A program made the translations under genes and the position numbers. The notes beneath the pieces are model-generated. The model saw only the letters and a list, made by a program, of their open reading frames with translations. It was not told the origin of the DNA and did not search any database. DNA of 64,000 nt from Nocardioides sp. IC4_145 (GTDB lineage: Bacteria > Actinomycetota > Actinomycetes > Propionibacteriales > Nocardioidaceae), in the NCBI RefSeq assembly GCF_011250565.1, contig NZ_JAANMS010000017.1, forward strand, positions 1 to 64,000, read 5' to 3'. Of this stretch, positions 9,501-17,454 are shown piece by piece. The stretch's first letter is position 1; every line of letters begins with the position of its first letter.

Positions 9501-9981
9501 CCGGTTCATGACCCAGCTGCGTCCGGCCGCCCCCGGCGCGGACGGGGTCGTCACCTCCGACCGCGACCGGCTGCTCGACGTACGCCGGCACGTCGAGGTG
9601 AGCGCCGAGCGCTACGACCACCTCACCGGCGAGCTGCGCGCGACGTACCGCACCCTCGGCGAGAAGAGCGGCGGGGAGACCCAGGAGCTCGTGGCGTTCA
9701 TCGTCGGCTCCGCGCTGCGCTTCCGACTCGGCGACGAGCTGCGGTCGCGGCCGCGCTTCGCGCCGGTCTTCCTCGACGAGGGGTTCGTCAAGGCCGACTC
9801 GGAGTTCGCCGGCCGCGCCGTCCAGGCGTGGCGGGGGCTCGGCTTCCAGCTGGTCGTCGGCGTGCCGCTCGACAAGGTCACCGGCCTCGAGCCGCACATG
9901 GACGAGCTGCTCGCGATCACCAAGAACAGCGCCACCCACCAGGCCTGGATCACGCCGATCCGGGACGCGGCGGGCGCCTAG
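6505..9981 (+). CDS. jetC: Wadjet/MksB-type SMC ATPase JetC
   Basis: The 1158-residue SMC-like ATPase has Walker A GASGVGKS at residues 63-70, two long Glu/Arg/Ala-rich coiled-coil regions, and a C-terminal head with signature GEKSGGETQ (1052-1060) and Walker B FLDE (1089-1092). In Wadjet and MksBEF complexes JetC dimers hydrolyse ATP to extrude DNA loops. All ATPase motifs are intact, so this looks functional. The next gene is a convergent hydratase whose stop overlaps by four bases, so no JetD nuclease gene follows. Confidence 0.88.
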   Translation: MSIDEIEQLEDDRSEGLFDRKVVETPSDDGMQWRAALMQLVNWGGFGGLTTIPLRGDATMISGASGVGKSTVLDAYTALMMPSDTKFNGASNDAVAGRARGVGQRNLLSYLRGAVDVVDDPRTGKPVERLLRGQGVDTWGAVAMTFVNDQGGRFTALRTYYVPRRATRSADVQMQLATHEGALPLGTLEVAVGERFHATTLKKLFPGIRVHRTYAEFAAVLHARLGIGANGDGATALRLLARIQAGNQVRSVDELYKEMVLERPSTYAAADRAVEHFDDLERAYAAMRTEEEKLALLEPITGLHERGTAAAERLAALDAYGVTLPGDTPLRLWLLRTHLRLIETAVAENRDARATTADALASAISAEQTLLGDLEAAKEQHRAAGGSTVQSLGLALQQEEVVREDRLARRTALQERLLPLVAATAADGDDTAGLDLDGALMSAEAFAVLQQHARQWLSGCRSALETIKRDRDGTRDRRYPLQQRQGELRRERASLESRAGRVPAGMHDLRAEVARASGLSAEELPYVAELVDVAPEESRWRTAVETVLGGSARLMLVPLDRLEHFSAAIDGLRLRGRLTFEGVELDLPDLGPADPERVAGKLLHQASRFSGWVQAHVAHPSRNALCVKDAAGLAGDGFRVTPTGQTRNGRRGTHGRNDARSIIGFSNAEAIAEIDAELASVEEQLLALDAEVATLDHRAAVLEQRRTAYDAVASARFDDLDVSASERRTAELEQRRQDVLGADDKLQVLQAQVEELAERLEATRRERFALEQQARALTGAHGALVDDEDAVKDRLEAVEAAGDVVLTPQQDAALAEELAAAAAPADPEDLARFPESSHRLAEGLRAAVADAEAETRRVADELAAIFRLYQARWESPNLGTTAASYADYAAILEQVRGTGLAERRSEWRRRLTEWSGQDLVPLVGAMAASIEEIEDRLEPINAILRRLEFGATRDRLRIRLRRLSPAHVQVFAKDLRELAAGSTGDLDEAALEERFTRLSRFMTQLRPAAPGADGVVTSDRDRLLDVRRHVEVSAERYDHLTGELRATYRTLGEKSGGETQELVAFIVGSALRFRLGDELRSRPRFAPVFLDEGFVKADSEFAGRAVQAWRGLGFQLVVGVPLDKVTGLEPHMDELLAITKNSATHQAWITPIRDAAGA

Positions 9982-10805
9982 CCGGAGAAGCGCGCGGTGA
10001 CCGAGCCGAGGCCGGAGATCTCGGCGACGACGGTGGCGCCGGGGTGCACGTCGCGCATGGGGCCGAGGGCGCCGGAGAGGACGACCTGGCCGGCGCGGAG
10101 CGGCTCGCCGTACGCGCGGGCGGCGCGGGCGAGCCAGGCCAGGGCGTTGAGCGGGTCGCCGAGGCAGGCGGCGCCGGTGCCGGTGGAGACCTCCTCGCCG
10201 TCGATGGTCATCCGCATGGTGACGTCGACCGGCTCGACCTCGTCGAGCGTGCGGCGCTCGGTGCCGAGGACGTAGAGGCCGCTGGAGGCGTTGTCGGCGA
10301 CGGTGTCGCCGAAGGAGATGTCCCAGCCGGCGATCCGGCTGTCGACGATCTCGAGCGCGGCGACGGCGTGGTCGACGGCGCCGCGCACCTGGGCGGCGTC
10401 GAGCGGGCCCTCGTCGAGGTCGGCGCCGAGCACGAACGCGACCTCCGCCTCGGCCTTCGGCTGGAGCAGCCCCGACATCGGCACCTCGTCGGCGCCGGAG
10501 AGGTCCATGTCGTCGAAGAGCCAGCCGAAGTCCGGCTGGTCCACGCCCAGCTGCTGCTGCACCGCGAGCGAGGTCGCCCCGATCTTGCGGCCCACGACCG
10601 TGGCGCCGGCGGCGCGGCGGGCGGCGACGAGGTGGGACTGCACGGCGTACGCCGCGGCGAGGTCGTTCGAGCCGATCAGGTCGCGGACCGGCGCGCACGG
10701 GCGCACGTCGCGGGAGGCCGCCACCAGGCGGTCGGCCGCCTCGCTGATCGCGGCCTCCGGGACGTCCGTGCGGCCGGCGTTGTCGGGGGAGTAGGGGTCG
10801 CTCAC
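9978..10805 (-). CDS. 2-keto-4-pentenoate hydratase (MhpD/HsaE-like)
   Basis: The 275-residue protein belongs to the fumarylacetoacetate hydrolase superfamily. It should hydrate 2-hydroxypenta-2,4-dienoate, or a close analogue, to 4-hydroxy-2-oxovalerate after meta-cleavage. Visible motifs are [23 protein letters not shown] with the metal-binding acidic residues, and [16 protein letters not shown]. It is a clear paralogue of the hydratase at 44062-44868, sharing long identical stretches. It stands away from any aldolase or aldehyde dehydrogenase gene, so it may serve the steroid-type genes nearby. The start at 10805 is a GTG. Confidence 0.85.
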   Translation of the reverse strand: MSDPYSPDNAGRTDVPEAAISEAADRLVAASRDVRPCAPVRDLIGSNDLAAAYAVQSHLVAARRAAGATVVGRKIGATSLAVQQQLGVDQPDFGWLFDDMDLSGADEVPMSGLLQPKAEAEVAFVLGADLDEGPLDAAQVRGAVDHAVAALEIVDSRIAGWDISFGDTVADNASSGLYVLGTERRTLDEVEPVDVTMRMTIDGEEVSTGTGAACLGDPLNALAWLARAARAYGEPLRAGQVVLSGALGPMRDVHPGATVVAEISGLGSVTARFSG

Positions 10806-10893
10806 GGGACCAGCGTGTCGTCCGGTGGCGGCGGGGCGGGGGCCGGTCTCGCTGGTCGGTACGCCGTCCGGCCGCCGCGGGCCGCGCGGGCCC

Positions 10894-10899
10894 TACGGT
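10894..10899 (+). promoter_or_regulatory. -10 box TACGGT of a probable leaderless promoter
   Basis: TACGGT ends six bases before the GTG of the CoA ligase gene at 10906, with no ribosome binding site between. Confidence 0.5.
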
Positions 10900-10905
10900 G
10901 CGGCC

Positions 10906-12582
10906 GTGGAGACCTTCGCGCAGATCGTGGCCTCGCGGTCGGGCGACCCGGCCGTCGGACTGCGCTTCGAGGACCGGGAGTGGAGCTGGGACGAGGTGGT
11001 CCGCGAGGGCGCCGCCCGGGCCGCGCTGCTCACCGCGCTGGTGCCCGAGGCACCGACCGGGCGGCAGCGGCACGTCGGTCTGCTGCTCGAGAACGTCCCC
11101 GACCACGTCTTCTGGATCGCCGGCGCGGCGCTGGCCGGTGCGGTGACGGTCGGCCTCAACTCCAGCCGCAGCGGGGCCGAGCTCGCCCGCGACCTGCAGC
11201 ACGCCGACGTCGACGTGCTGGTGACCGAGGAGCGCCTGGCCCGCCTGCTCGCCGGCGCCGACCACGGACTGCCCGCCGGCCGCGTGCTCGACGTCGACGC
11301 CCCGGCGTACGCCGCCGCGCTGGTGCCCCACCGCGGCGCACCGGTCCCCGGCCCGGACGCGCTGCCGCCGGCGGACGCGGTCGCGATGCTGCTGTTCAGC
11401 TCCGGCTCGACGGGCGCGCCGAAGGCGGTCGTCGTCGGGCAGGGCCGGCTGGGCCGGCTGGCGGAGGCGCTCGTCGGGCGGGTGCGGCTGCGGCGCGAGT
11501 CGGTGACGTACCTGTGCATGCCGCTCTTCCACGGCAACGCGGTGATGCTCAACCTGGCGACGGCGATGCGGGTCGGCGCGACGGTGGCGATGGTGCGGCG
11601 CTTCTCGGCCGGGTCGTTCAGCGCCGACGTGCACCGCCACGGCGTCACGTTCGTCAACTACGTGGGCCGGGCGCTGTCGTACGTGCTGAGCCGGCCCGAG
11701 GACCCGCGCGACCGCACCTCGACGCTCGAGCTGGCCTTCGGCACCGAGGCGTCGGCGGTGGACGTGGCGCGGTTCGCGGAGCGGTTCGGCTGCGAGGTGG
11801 TCGAGGGCTACGGCATGAGCGAGGGCGTGTTCCGGGTCGCGCGCACGCCCGGCACCCCACCCGGTGCGCTCGGCGTGCCGGCCGGCGACGCCGACGTGCG
11901 GGTGCTCGACGAGGCGACCGGGCAGGAGTGCCCGCCGGCGGTGCTCGACGAGGCGGGCCGGCTGCTCAACCCGGAGGCGGTGGGGCAGATGGTGGCGATC
12001 GGCGGGGCGGCAGCGTTCGAGGGCTACTGGCGCAACCCGGAGGCGACGGCCGACCGGGTGCGCGGGGCGGACTTCTGGTCCGGGGACCTGGCCTACCGCG
12101 ACGCCGACGGGTTCCTGTGGTTCGCCGGGCGCACGTCGGACTGGCTGCGTGTGGACGGCGAGAACGTCGGGACCGCGCCGGTCGAGCGGGTGCTGGCCCG
12201 GGCGCCGGGCGTGCTCGCCGCCGTCGTGCACGCCGTGCCCGACCCGGTGACCGGCGACCAGGTGATGTGCGCGCTGGAGATGACGCCGGGGAACCCCTTC
12301 GACGCCGAGGCGTTCGGGGCGTTCCTTACCGCGCAGCCCGACCTCGGCGCGAAGGAGTGGCCGCGCTTCGTGCGCGTCACCGCGGCCGTCCCGCTCACCG
12401 CGAGCGGCAAGGTCGACAAGGCGCCGCTGCGCGCGGCCGGATGGCTGACCGACGACCCGGTCTGGGTGCGCGTCGGTCGCACGGCGTCGTACGAGCCGCT
12501 GGGCGGGGCCGGTCGGCAGGCACTGGCGGAGGACTTCGCCGCCCACGGCCGGAGCGCGCTGCTGCCGGCGCCTCAGCGGTAG
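10906..12582 (+). CDS. FadD17-like acyl-CoA synthetase (AMP-forming)
   Basis: The 558-residue ANL-superfamily ligase activates a carboxylic acid to its CoA thioester through an acyl-adenylate. Motifs are FSSGSTGAPKAVVVG (P-loop), VEGYGMSEG (A5), WSGDLAYRDADGFLWFAGR (A7) and the catalytic lysine in PLTASGKVDK. The phrase DWLRVDGENVGTAPVE resembles FadD17 from the mycobacterial cholesterol regulon. The GTG at 10906 is preferred over an in-frame upstream start because the fold starts at ETFAQI and a TACGGT box sits just before it. Its 3' end overlaps the next, convergent, ligase by ten bases. Confidence 0.85.
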   Translation: METFAQIVASRSGDPAVGLRFEDREWSWDEVVREGAARAALLTALVPEAPTGRQRHVGLLLENVPDHVFWIAGAALAGAVTVGLNSSRSGAELARDLQHADVDVLVTEERLARLLAGADHGLPAGRVLDVDAPAYAAALVPHRGAPVPGPDALPPADAVAMLLFSSGSTGAPKAVVVGQGRLGRLAEALVGRVRLRRESVTYLCMPLFHGNAVMLNLATAMRVGATVAMVRRFSAGSFSADVHRHGVTFVNYVGRALSYVLSRPEDPRDRTSTLELAFGTEASAVDVARFAERFGCEVVEGYGMSEGVFRVARTPGTPPGALGVPAGDADVRVLDEATGQECPPAVLDEAGRLLNPEAVGQMVAIGGAAAFEGYWRNPEATADRVRGADFWSGDLAYRDADGFLWFAGRTSDWLRVDGENVGTAPVERVLARAPGVLAAVVHAVPDPVTGDQVMCALEMTPGNPFDAEAFGAFLTAQPDLGAKEWPRFVRVTAAVPLTASGKVDKAPLRAAGWLTDDPVWVRVGRTASYEPLGGAGRQALAEDFAAHGRSALLPAPQR

Positions 12583-14165
12583 CGGTAGGAGCGGCCCTCG
12601 CGGACCAGCACGCCGTCGAGGCCCGCGTCGATGTCGCGCTTGACGACCTTGCTGGTGGCGGTGCGGGGGAGCGCGTCGACCAGGCGCAGGTAGCGCGGCA
12701 CCCAGGTCGTGCCGAGGTCGGGCTGTGCGGCGAGGAAGTCGGCGAAGGCGTCGGCGTCGAACGACGCCCTCGGCTCGAGCTCCGCGACCGCCAGCACCGC
12801 GTCACCCACGGCCTCGTCCGGCACGGCGAGCACGGCGACCGACGAGAACGCCGGGAACCGGCCGAGGAGCCGCTCGACGGGCGCGGTGGCGACGTTCTCC
12901 CCGTCGACGCGGAGCCAGTCGCCGGCGCGGCCGGCGAAGTAGAAGAAGCCGTCGGCGTCGCGGTAGGCGAGGTCGCCGGACCACACCCACCCGTGCCGGA
13001 GCCGGGAGGCGTCGGCCTCGGGGTTGTCCCAGTAGCCCTCGAACAGCGCGGCGCCGGTCTTGTTGACGATCTCGCCTACCGCCTCGTCGGCATTGACCAG
13101 CACCCCGGCGTCGTCGAACCGCGCCGGCGGGCACTCCTCGAGCGTCTCGGGGTCCACCACGACCGTCCCCTCGGGTGCGCGGCCTAGCGAACCGGGCGGC
13201 GTGTCGGAGGTCCGCATGATGCGGATCTCGCCCTCGCTCGACCCGAACGAGTCGACCACCTGGCAGTCGAAGCGCCGCGAGAACTCCGCGATGTCGCGCT
13301 CCGAGGCCTCGTTGCCGAAGGCGACCCGCAGCGGGTTGTCCGCGTCGTCGGGCCGCTCGGGCGTCGCGAGGACGTAGTGCAGCGGCTTGCCGACGTAGTT
13401 GAAGAACGTGACGCCGTGCCGCCGCACGTCCGGCAGCCACCCCGACGCGGAGAACCGTCGTCGGAGCACGACCGTCCCGCCGGTCCGCACCGCCGGCGCG
13501 ATCCCGGCCATGATCGCGTTGGAGTGGAACATCGGCATCACGACGTAGAACACGTCGTCGCTCGTCAGCGCCCGCCGCTCGACCTGCTGCACCGCGATCC
13601 GCGCGAGCCGGCCCTGGGTGCAGATGACCGCCTTCGGCGCGGAGGTGGTGCCGGAGGTGAACACGAGCGAGTACGCCGTGCCCGCCGCAACGTCGTCGGC
13701 GCGCGCGAGGGGGAGCGGCAGGTCACCGGGCACCGCCGCGGCGAGCCGCTCGGCGTGGGTCGGGTCGTCGACGTGCAGGGTGCGCTCGGGCGGGACGCCG
13801 GTCGCGAGCCCGGCGAGCAGCGGGCGGCGGCTGTCGTCGACGACGAGCGCCTGGCAGCGGGTGAAGGTGATGTCGCGCTCGAGCTCGGGCCCGCGGCGGG
13901 TGGGGTTGATGCCCACGACGGTCGCGCCGGCGAGCGCGGCGGCGCACCACCAGAAGAGGTGCTCGGCGGTGTTCTCCATCGCCAGGCCGACGTGCCACGG
14001 CCCGTCCACCCGCAGCTGCTCGAGCAGGCCGGCGCGCACGCGTGCCTCGACGACGACCTCGCGCCAGGTCCACGAGCGCTCCTCGAACCACAGCGCCGTC
14101 GCGTCGTCCTCGGCGCGGTCGGCGACGAGGCGGGCGAACGTCAGGTCGGGCGCCGGCGCGGTCAC
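12573..14165 (-). CDS. FadD17-like acyl-CoA synthetase, last gene of the kshA operon
   Basis: The 530-residue AMP-forming ligase carries TSGTTSAPKAVICTQG, VVDSFGSSEGE, WSGDLAYRDADGFFYFAGR and LPRTATSKVVK with the C-terminal catalytic lysine. It is a paralogue of the ligase at 10906-12582 and shares the DWLRVDGENVATAPVE phrase typical of FadD17-like enzymes. The GTG at 14165 overlaps the stop of the upstream SDR gene, so it is the last member of a seven-gene coupled operon. It probably loads an operon-specific acid onto CoA. The substrate cannot be read from sequence. Confidence 0.85.
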   Translation of the reverse strand: MTAPAPDLTFARLVADRAEDDATALWFEERSWTWREVVVEARVRAGLLEQLRVDGPWHVGLAMENTAEHLFWWCAAALAGATVVGINPTRRGPELERDITFTRCQALVVDDSRRPLLAGLATGVPPERTLHVDDPTHAERLAAAVPGDLPLPLARADDVAAGTAYSLVFTSGTTSAPKAVICTQGRLARIAVQQVERRALTSDDVFYVVMPMFHSNAIMAGIAPAVRTGGTVVLRRRFSASGWLPDVRRHGVTFFNYVGKPLHYVLATPERPDDADNPLRVAFGNEASERDIAEFSRRFDCQVVDSFGSSEGEIRIMRTSDTPPGSLGRAPEGTVVVDPETLEECPPARFDDAGVLVNADEAVGEIVNKTGAALFEGYWDNPEADASRLRHGWVWSGDLAYRDADGFFYFAGRAGDWLRVDGENVATAPVERLLGRFPAFSSVAVLAVPDEAVGDAVLAVAELEPRASFDADAFADFLAAQPDLGTTWVPRYLRLVDALPRTATSKVVKRDIDAGLDGVLVREGRSYRYR

Positions 14166-14947
14166 GGCAGGTCAGGCTGCCACGCGACCCCGTTGATGTG
14201 CGCCCCACCGTCCACGAACAGCGTGTTGCCGGTGAGGTAGCGGCAGTCGTCGCCGGCGAGGAACACCGCGACCGGTGCGATGTCGGCCAGGGGGTCGCCG
14301 ATCCGGCCCATCGGGTTGCCGGCGTCCGCGGCGGCCTCGAGCTCGGGGTGCTCCGACATCGCCCGGCGGAAGGCGGAGCTCTTCGCGCCGGGGCACACCG
14401 CGTTGACGACCACGCCGGTCGGGGCCCACTCGCGGGCCGCGGTGCGCGTGAGGGTGCGCAGCGCCTCCTTGGCGGTGTTGTACTCCATGCTGCCGATGTG
14501 GGCGTTGACGCCGTTGAGGCTGCACATGTTGACGACCCGGCCCCAGCCGCGCGCCTTCATGTGCGGGAACGCCGCCTGCATCGCCCACAGCGGCCCCCGG
14601 AAGCCGACCGCGAAGGCCCGGTCGACGGTGTCGTCGGTCTTGTCCTCGACGCGGCTGTAGGGGATGTGGCCCCAGGCGTTGTTGACCAGCACGTCGATGG
14701 AGCCGTAGGTGCTGACGGCGGCGTCGACCATCGCGTGCACCTGAGCCTTGTCGCTGACGTCGGTGCGCACGTAGAGGCCGTCGACCTCCGCCGCGACGGC
14801 CCGGCCGTGCTCCTCCGACAGGTCGGCGACCACGACGCGGGCGCCTTCGGCCGCGTATGCCCGGGCCACCGCCGCGCCGATGCCGTCGCCGGCACCGGTG
14901 ACCACGGCGACGCGCCCGGCGAGGCGGCCCTGCCCCCGGCCGCTCAC
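14162..14947 (-). CDS. SDR family oxidoreductase
   Basis: The 261-residue classical short-chain dehydrogenase has the NAD(P) motif VTGAGDGIGAA near the N-terminus, LVNNAWGH, and a catalytic Ser in MCSLNG with YNTAK as the YxxxK pair. DLSEEH after the second strand suggests NAD rather than NADP. The GTG at 14947 overlaps the SnoaL-like stop (GTGA). In this operon it could oxidise a hydroxyl group of the ring or side chain made by the Rieske oxygenase. That role is inferred from context. Confidence 0.82.
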   Translation of the reverse strand: MSGRGQGRLAGRVAVVTGAGDGIGAAVARAYAAEGARVVVADLSEEHGRAVAAEVDGLYVRTDVSDKAQVHAMVDAAVSTYGSIDVLVNNAWGHIPYSRVEDKTDDTVDRAFAVGFRGPLWAMQAAFPHMKARGWGRVVNMCSLNGVNAHIGSMEYNTAKEALRTLTRTAAREWAPTGVVVNAVCPGAKSSAFRRAMSEHPELEAAADAGNPMGRIGDPLADIAPVAVFLAGDDCRYLTGNTLFVDGGAHINGVAWQPDLP

Positions 14948-15447
14948 GGGCGCTCGCCCCGCGCGCCGGCCCCGAGGAGCGCCGGCGACTCCGGCCGGCC
15001 GTCGAGGACGCGGCTGGTGCGCACGGTGACGCGCCAGCCCGCCGGCGTACGTCGCAGCTGGACGTGGTTGGCGGTGGCGCGGCGCACGCGGAAGCCCTGC
15101 TCGCCGTGGACGACCATGAGGGAGTGGCAGACCGCGACGGCCTCGTCGCCGTCGAGGGTCACGTGCGCGGGGCCGAGGACGTGCGCGCAGCCGCGCTCGA
15201 TCCACTTCTGGTGGCCCGTCGACGTCACCATGGCGCGGACCGCGTCGCCGCCGTCGAGGAAGGCCTCGTCGACGTCGTACACCCCGTCCTCGGTCCACAG
15301 CGCCGCCACCTCGTCGGCGGCGCCGGCGTCGACCAGGGGGCCGTAGGCGGTGACCAGGCGGGTGATCTCCCGCTCGTCCTCCAGCGCCTGCAGGCGACGC
15401 TCGAGCGCCGCGAGCCGGTCGGTCGTGGTGTCCGCGTCCGTGCTCAT
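14944..15447 (-). CDS. SnoaL-like / nuclear transport factor 2-fold protein
   Basis: The 167-residue protein has the SnoaL_4-type pattern: a leading helix (LEDEREITRLVTAYGPLVDA), then LWTEDGVYDVDEAFLDGGDA, a conserved His in CAHVLGPAHVTLDGDEA, and a final strand region. Relatives include ketosteroid-isomerase-like folds and small subunits of ring-hydroxylating dioxygenases. An enzymatic role as isomerase or dehydratase is possible but not shown. The ATG at 15447 overlaps the upstream luciferase-like stop and the gene's own stop overlaps the SDR start. Confidence 0.75.
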   Translation of the reverse strand: MSTDADTTTDRLAALERRLQALEDEREITRLVTAYGPLVDAGAADEVAALWTEDGVYDVDEAFLDGGDAVRAMVTSTGHQKWIERGCAHVLGPAHVTLDGDEAVAVCHSLMVVHGEQGFRVRRATANHVQLRRTPAGWRVTVRTSRVLDGRPESPALLGAGARGERP

Positions 15448-16307
15448 CCGATCTCCTCGCCGACGGCGGCGAGCGCCGCCAGCTGCTCGCAGTAGTGGTC
15501 CGCCGAGGTCGCGTGGACCGCGGTGCTGATCATCGTCGCGCCCGCGTCGAGCACCTTCCGCAGCCGCGCCGCCGTGGCGTCGCGGTCGCCGAGCGGGTCC
15601 ACCGGGCGGCCGGGGGAGAGGACCACCTCGAAGCCCTCCGGGAGCTCGGCGTCCGCCAGCATCGCGGTGAGCGCCGACAGTCCCAGCCCGAACGGCACCC
15701 AGCCGTCGCCCAGGGCCAGTGCCCGGCGCAGGGAGCGCGGCGTACGCCCGCCGATCCACAGCGGCACCCGGTCCTGGACGGCGTGCGGCTCGACGACGAC
15801 GTCGTCGAAGGAGTAGTGGGTGCCGGCATAGCTGGGTGTGCGCCGGCCCAGGGAGGCGCGTAGAGCGGCGAGCGCGTCGTCCGCGATCGCGCCGCGACCC
15901 TCGAAGGTCGCGCCGAGCAGCGCGAACTCCTTCTCCAGCGAGCCCACCCCCAGGCCGAGCACGACCCGGCCGCCGCTGACGACGTCGAGGGTGCCGTAGC
16001 GCTTCGCGATCTCCAGCGGGTGGTGGTAGCCGAGCACCAGCACCTGGGTGGCCAGCCGGATCCGCTCGGTGCGGGCGGCGAGGTAGCCGAGGGTGGCGAG
16101 CGGGTCCCAGTACGTCGCGCCGCGCTCGGCGGCGACGGCCGTCGGCACCGCGACGTGCTCGCTGCAGGTCAGGTGGTCGAAGCCGAGCTGGTCGGCGAGC
16201 GTGGCGATGCGCGCCAGCTCGGCGATCCCGGCCCCGGCCTCCCAGTCGTCGTGCGCGCCGGGGTTGGCGGTGACGACCGGGCTGACCAGACCGATCCGGA
16301 GGCTCAC
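15444..16307 (-). CDS. LLM class F420-dependent oxidoreductase
   Basis: The 287-residue luciferase-like protein carries LADQLGFDHLTCSEHVAVP, ATQVLVLGYHHPLEIAKRYG, VVSGGRVVLGLGVGS and PLWIGGRTPRSLRRAL. This pattern is typical of actinobacterial F420-dependent TIGR03619-like oxidoreductases. The GTG at 16307 overlaps the stop of the SDR upstream by four bases. The substrate is unknown. It may reduce or oxidise an intermediate of the acid handled by this operon. Confidence 0.8.
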   Translation of the reverse strand: MSLRIGLVSPVVTANPGAHDDWEAGAGIAELARIATLADQLGFDHLTCSEHVAVPTAVAAERGATYWDPLATLGYLAARTERIRLATQVLVLGYHHPLEIAKRYGTLDVVSGGRVVLGLGVGSLEKEFALLGATFEGRGAIADDALAALRASLGRRTPSYAGTHYSFDDVVVEPHAVQDRVPLWIGGRTPRSLRRALALGDGWVPFGLGLSALTAMLADAELPEGFEVVLSPGRPVDPLGDRDATAARLRKVLDAGATMISTAVHATSADHYCEQLAALAAVGEEIG

Positions 16308-17107
16308 GCGGGCTTCGAGGCCGGCGGGAGCACCCGCTTGGCGGCCTCGTGAGCACCGAGCACGAGCCGGGCCCGGTCGGTGCGGCTGCGCACCTCGACG
16401 GCCTTCTCGTTGCCCTCGGCGACCTGGACCGGGCCGTCGCCGAGAAGGGCGAGCGCCTGGCGGGCGACGTCGTCGGGCTCGGAGACGTGCAGGCCGGGGA
16501 TGTCCATCGCCAGGCCGGCGCGGGCCATCGCGGGGGTGCGGGTGACGCCGAGGACGAACTCGAGCACGTCGACGTCGTGCTCCCGCATCTCCAGCCACAG
16601 GCCCTCAGCGAAGACGCGGCAGAAGGCCTTCACCGCGGCGTACACCGAGATCTGGGCGGAGCCCATGAAGCCGGCCAGCGACCCGACGAGCAGCAGGCCG
16701 CCGCGGCGGCGCTGCTTCATCTTCTCGCCGAAGTGACGCACGAGGGCGAGCTGGGCGGTGATGTTGAGGTCGATGACCTGCTGGAACCGCTCGAGGTCAC
16801 CGGTCACGAACTCGTGGCCGTAGGTGTTGGCGCCCGCGTTGTAGACCAGCAGGCCGACCTCGAGGTCGTCGGTGACCGCCGCGATCCGCTCCATCGCGTC
16901 GGCGTCGGTCAGGTCGACGGCCAGGGTGCGGACCTCGGCGCCGAGCGCGCGGGCCGCCTCGGCGGTCTCCTCCAGCGGGCCGGGCTTGCGCGCGAGCAGC
17001 ACGAGGTCGAGCCCCGCCTCGGCGAGCCGGGTGGCGAAGGACGCGCCGACGCCCTCCGAGCCGCCGGCGATGACGGCCCAGGGGCCGTGGCGGTCGACGT
17101 CGATCAT
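16304..17107 (-). CDS. SDR family NAD(P)-dependent oxidoreductase
   Basis: The 267-residue short-chain dehydrogenase has a modified nucleotide motif IAGGSEGVGASFA, then DLTDADAM, LLVYNAGAN (NNAG-like), a catalytic Ser in VGSLAGFMGS and YAAVK as YxxxK. It belongs to the group that includes acyl-CoA-linked dehydrogenases of mycobacteria. The ATG at 17107 overlaps the stop of the small Cys protein. Its C-terminal tail is longer than the classical SDR core and rich in Arg and Ala. Confidence 0.82.
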   Translation of the reverse strand: MIDVDRHGPWAVIAGGSEGVGASFATRLAEAGLDLVLLARKPGPLEETAEAARALGAEVRTLAVDLTDADAMERIAAVTDDLEVGLLVYNAGANTYGHEFVTGDLERFQQVIDLNITAQLALVRHFGEKMKQRRRGGLLLVGSLAGFMGSAQISVYAAVKAFCRVFAEGLWLEMREHDVDVLEFVLGVTRTPAMARAGLAMDIPGLHVSEPDDVARQALALLGDGPVQVAEGNEKAVEVRSRTDRARLVLGAHEAAKRVLPPASKPA

Positions 17108-17454
17108 GCGTGGGTCACCTCGTGGTCGGGGCCGTCAGGACGGGGGCTGGCGGGGTGCGGGTGCTCGGGGTTGGTGGGCAGCGGCGCGCCGTCCTGCACG
17201 GCGAGGTCACCGCGGACGGCCGCCTCCCGGATGCTGGCCCGCAGCGCCTCGCAGCCGGGGAACGCCGTGCCGTTGGGACCCGAGCGCGTGCTGCTCGCCC
17301 GCCGCTCGAGGCAGCGCTCGACGGCGTCGGCGTGCCACTGGACGGTGGTCTGCTCCCAGCTGCTCTTGCGGGCCTCGACCCGGGCCCCGCACGTCGTGCA
17401 GGACACGGGCGCCATCGGCCCGTCGGCGAGCCGGTTGTCCGGCCGGACCGACAT
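17104..17454 (-). CDS. Small cysteine-containing companion of KshA, function unknown
   Basis: The 116-residue protein has a CTTC pair near residue 19, two more cysteines (ERCLER and PGCEAL), and a Pro/His-rich tail. Spacing of the cysteines does not fit plant-type or vertebrate-type [2Fe-2S] ferredoxins. It could be a small metal- or cluster-binding electron carrier. Its start codon overlaps the kshA stop by one base (TGATG) and its stop overlaps the SDR start, so it is made together with KshA. A role as partner of the oxygenase is inferred only from this coupling. Confidence 0.6.
   Translation of the reverse strand: MSVRPDNRLADGPMAPVSCTTCGARVEARKSSWEQTTVQWHADAVERCLERRASSTRSGPNGTAFPGCEALRASIREAAVRGDLAVQDGAPLPTNPEHPHPASPRPDGPDHEVTHA

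Noticed and set aside
4263..9981. Calling this a complete Wadjet anti-plasmid system
   Set aside because: The JetD nuclease is absent from the operon and the window.
5647..12546. A 2299-residue open frame on the minus strand opposite jetBC
   Set aside because: It is a high-GC antisense artefact: no domain, strongly skewed Arg/Gly/Ala composition, and it lies opposite genes with full motifs.
17104..17454. Calling the small Cys protein a KshB reductase or a standard ferredoxin
   Set aside because: It has no FAD or NAD motif and the Cys spacing does not fit a [2Fe-2S] ferredoxin.
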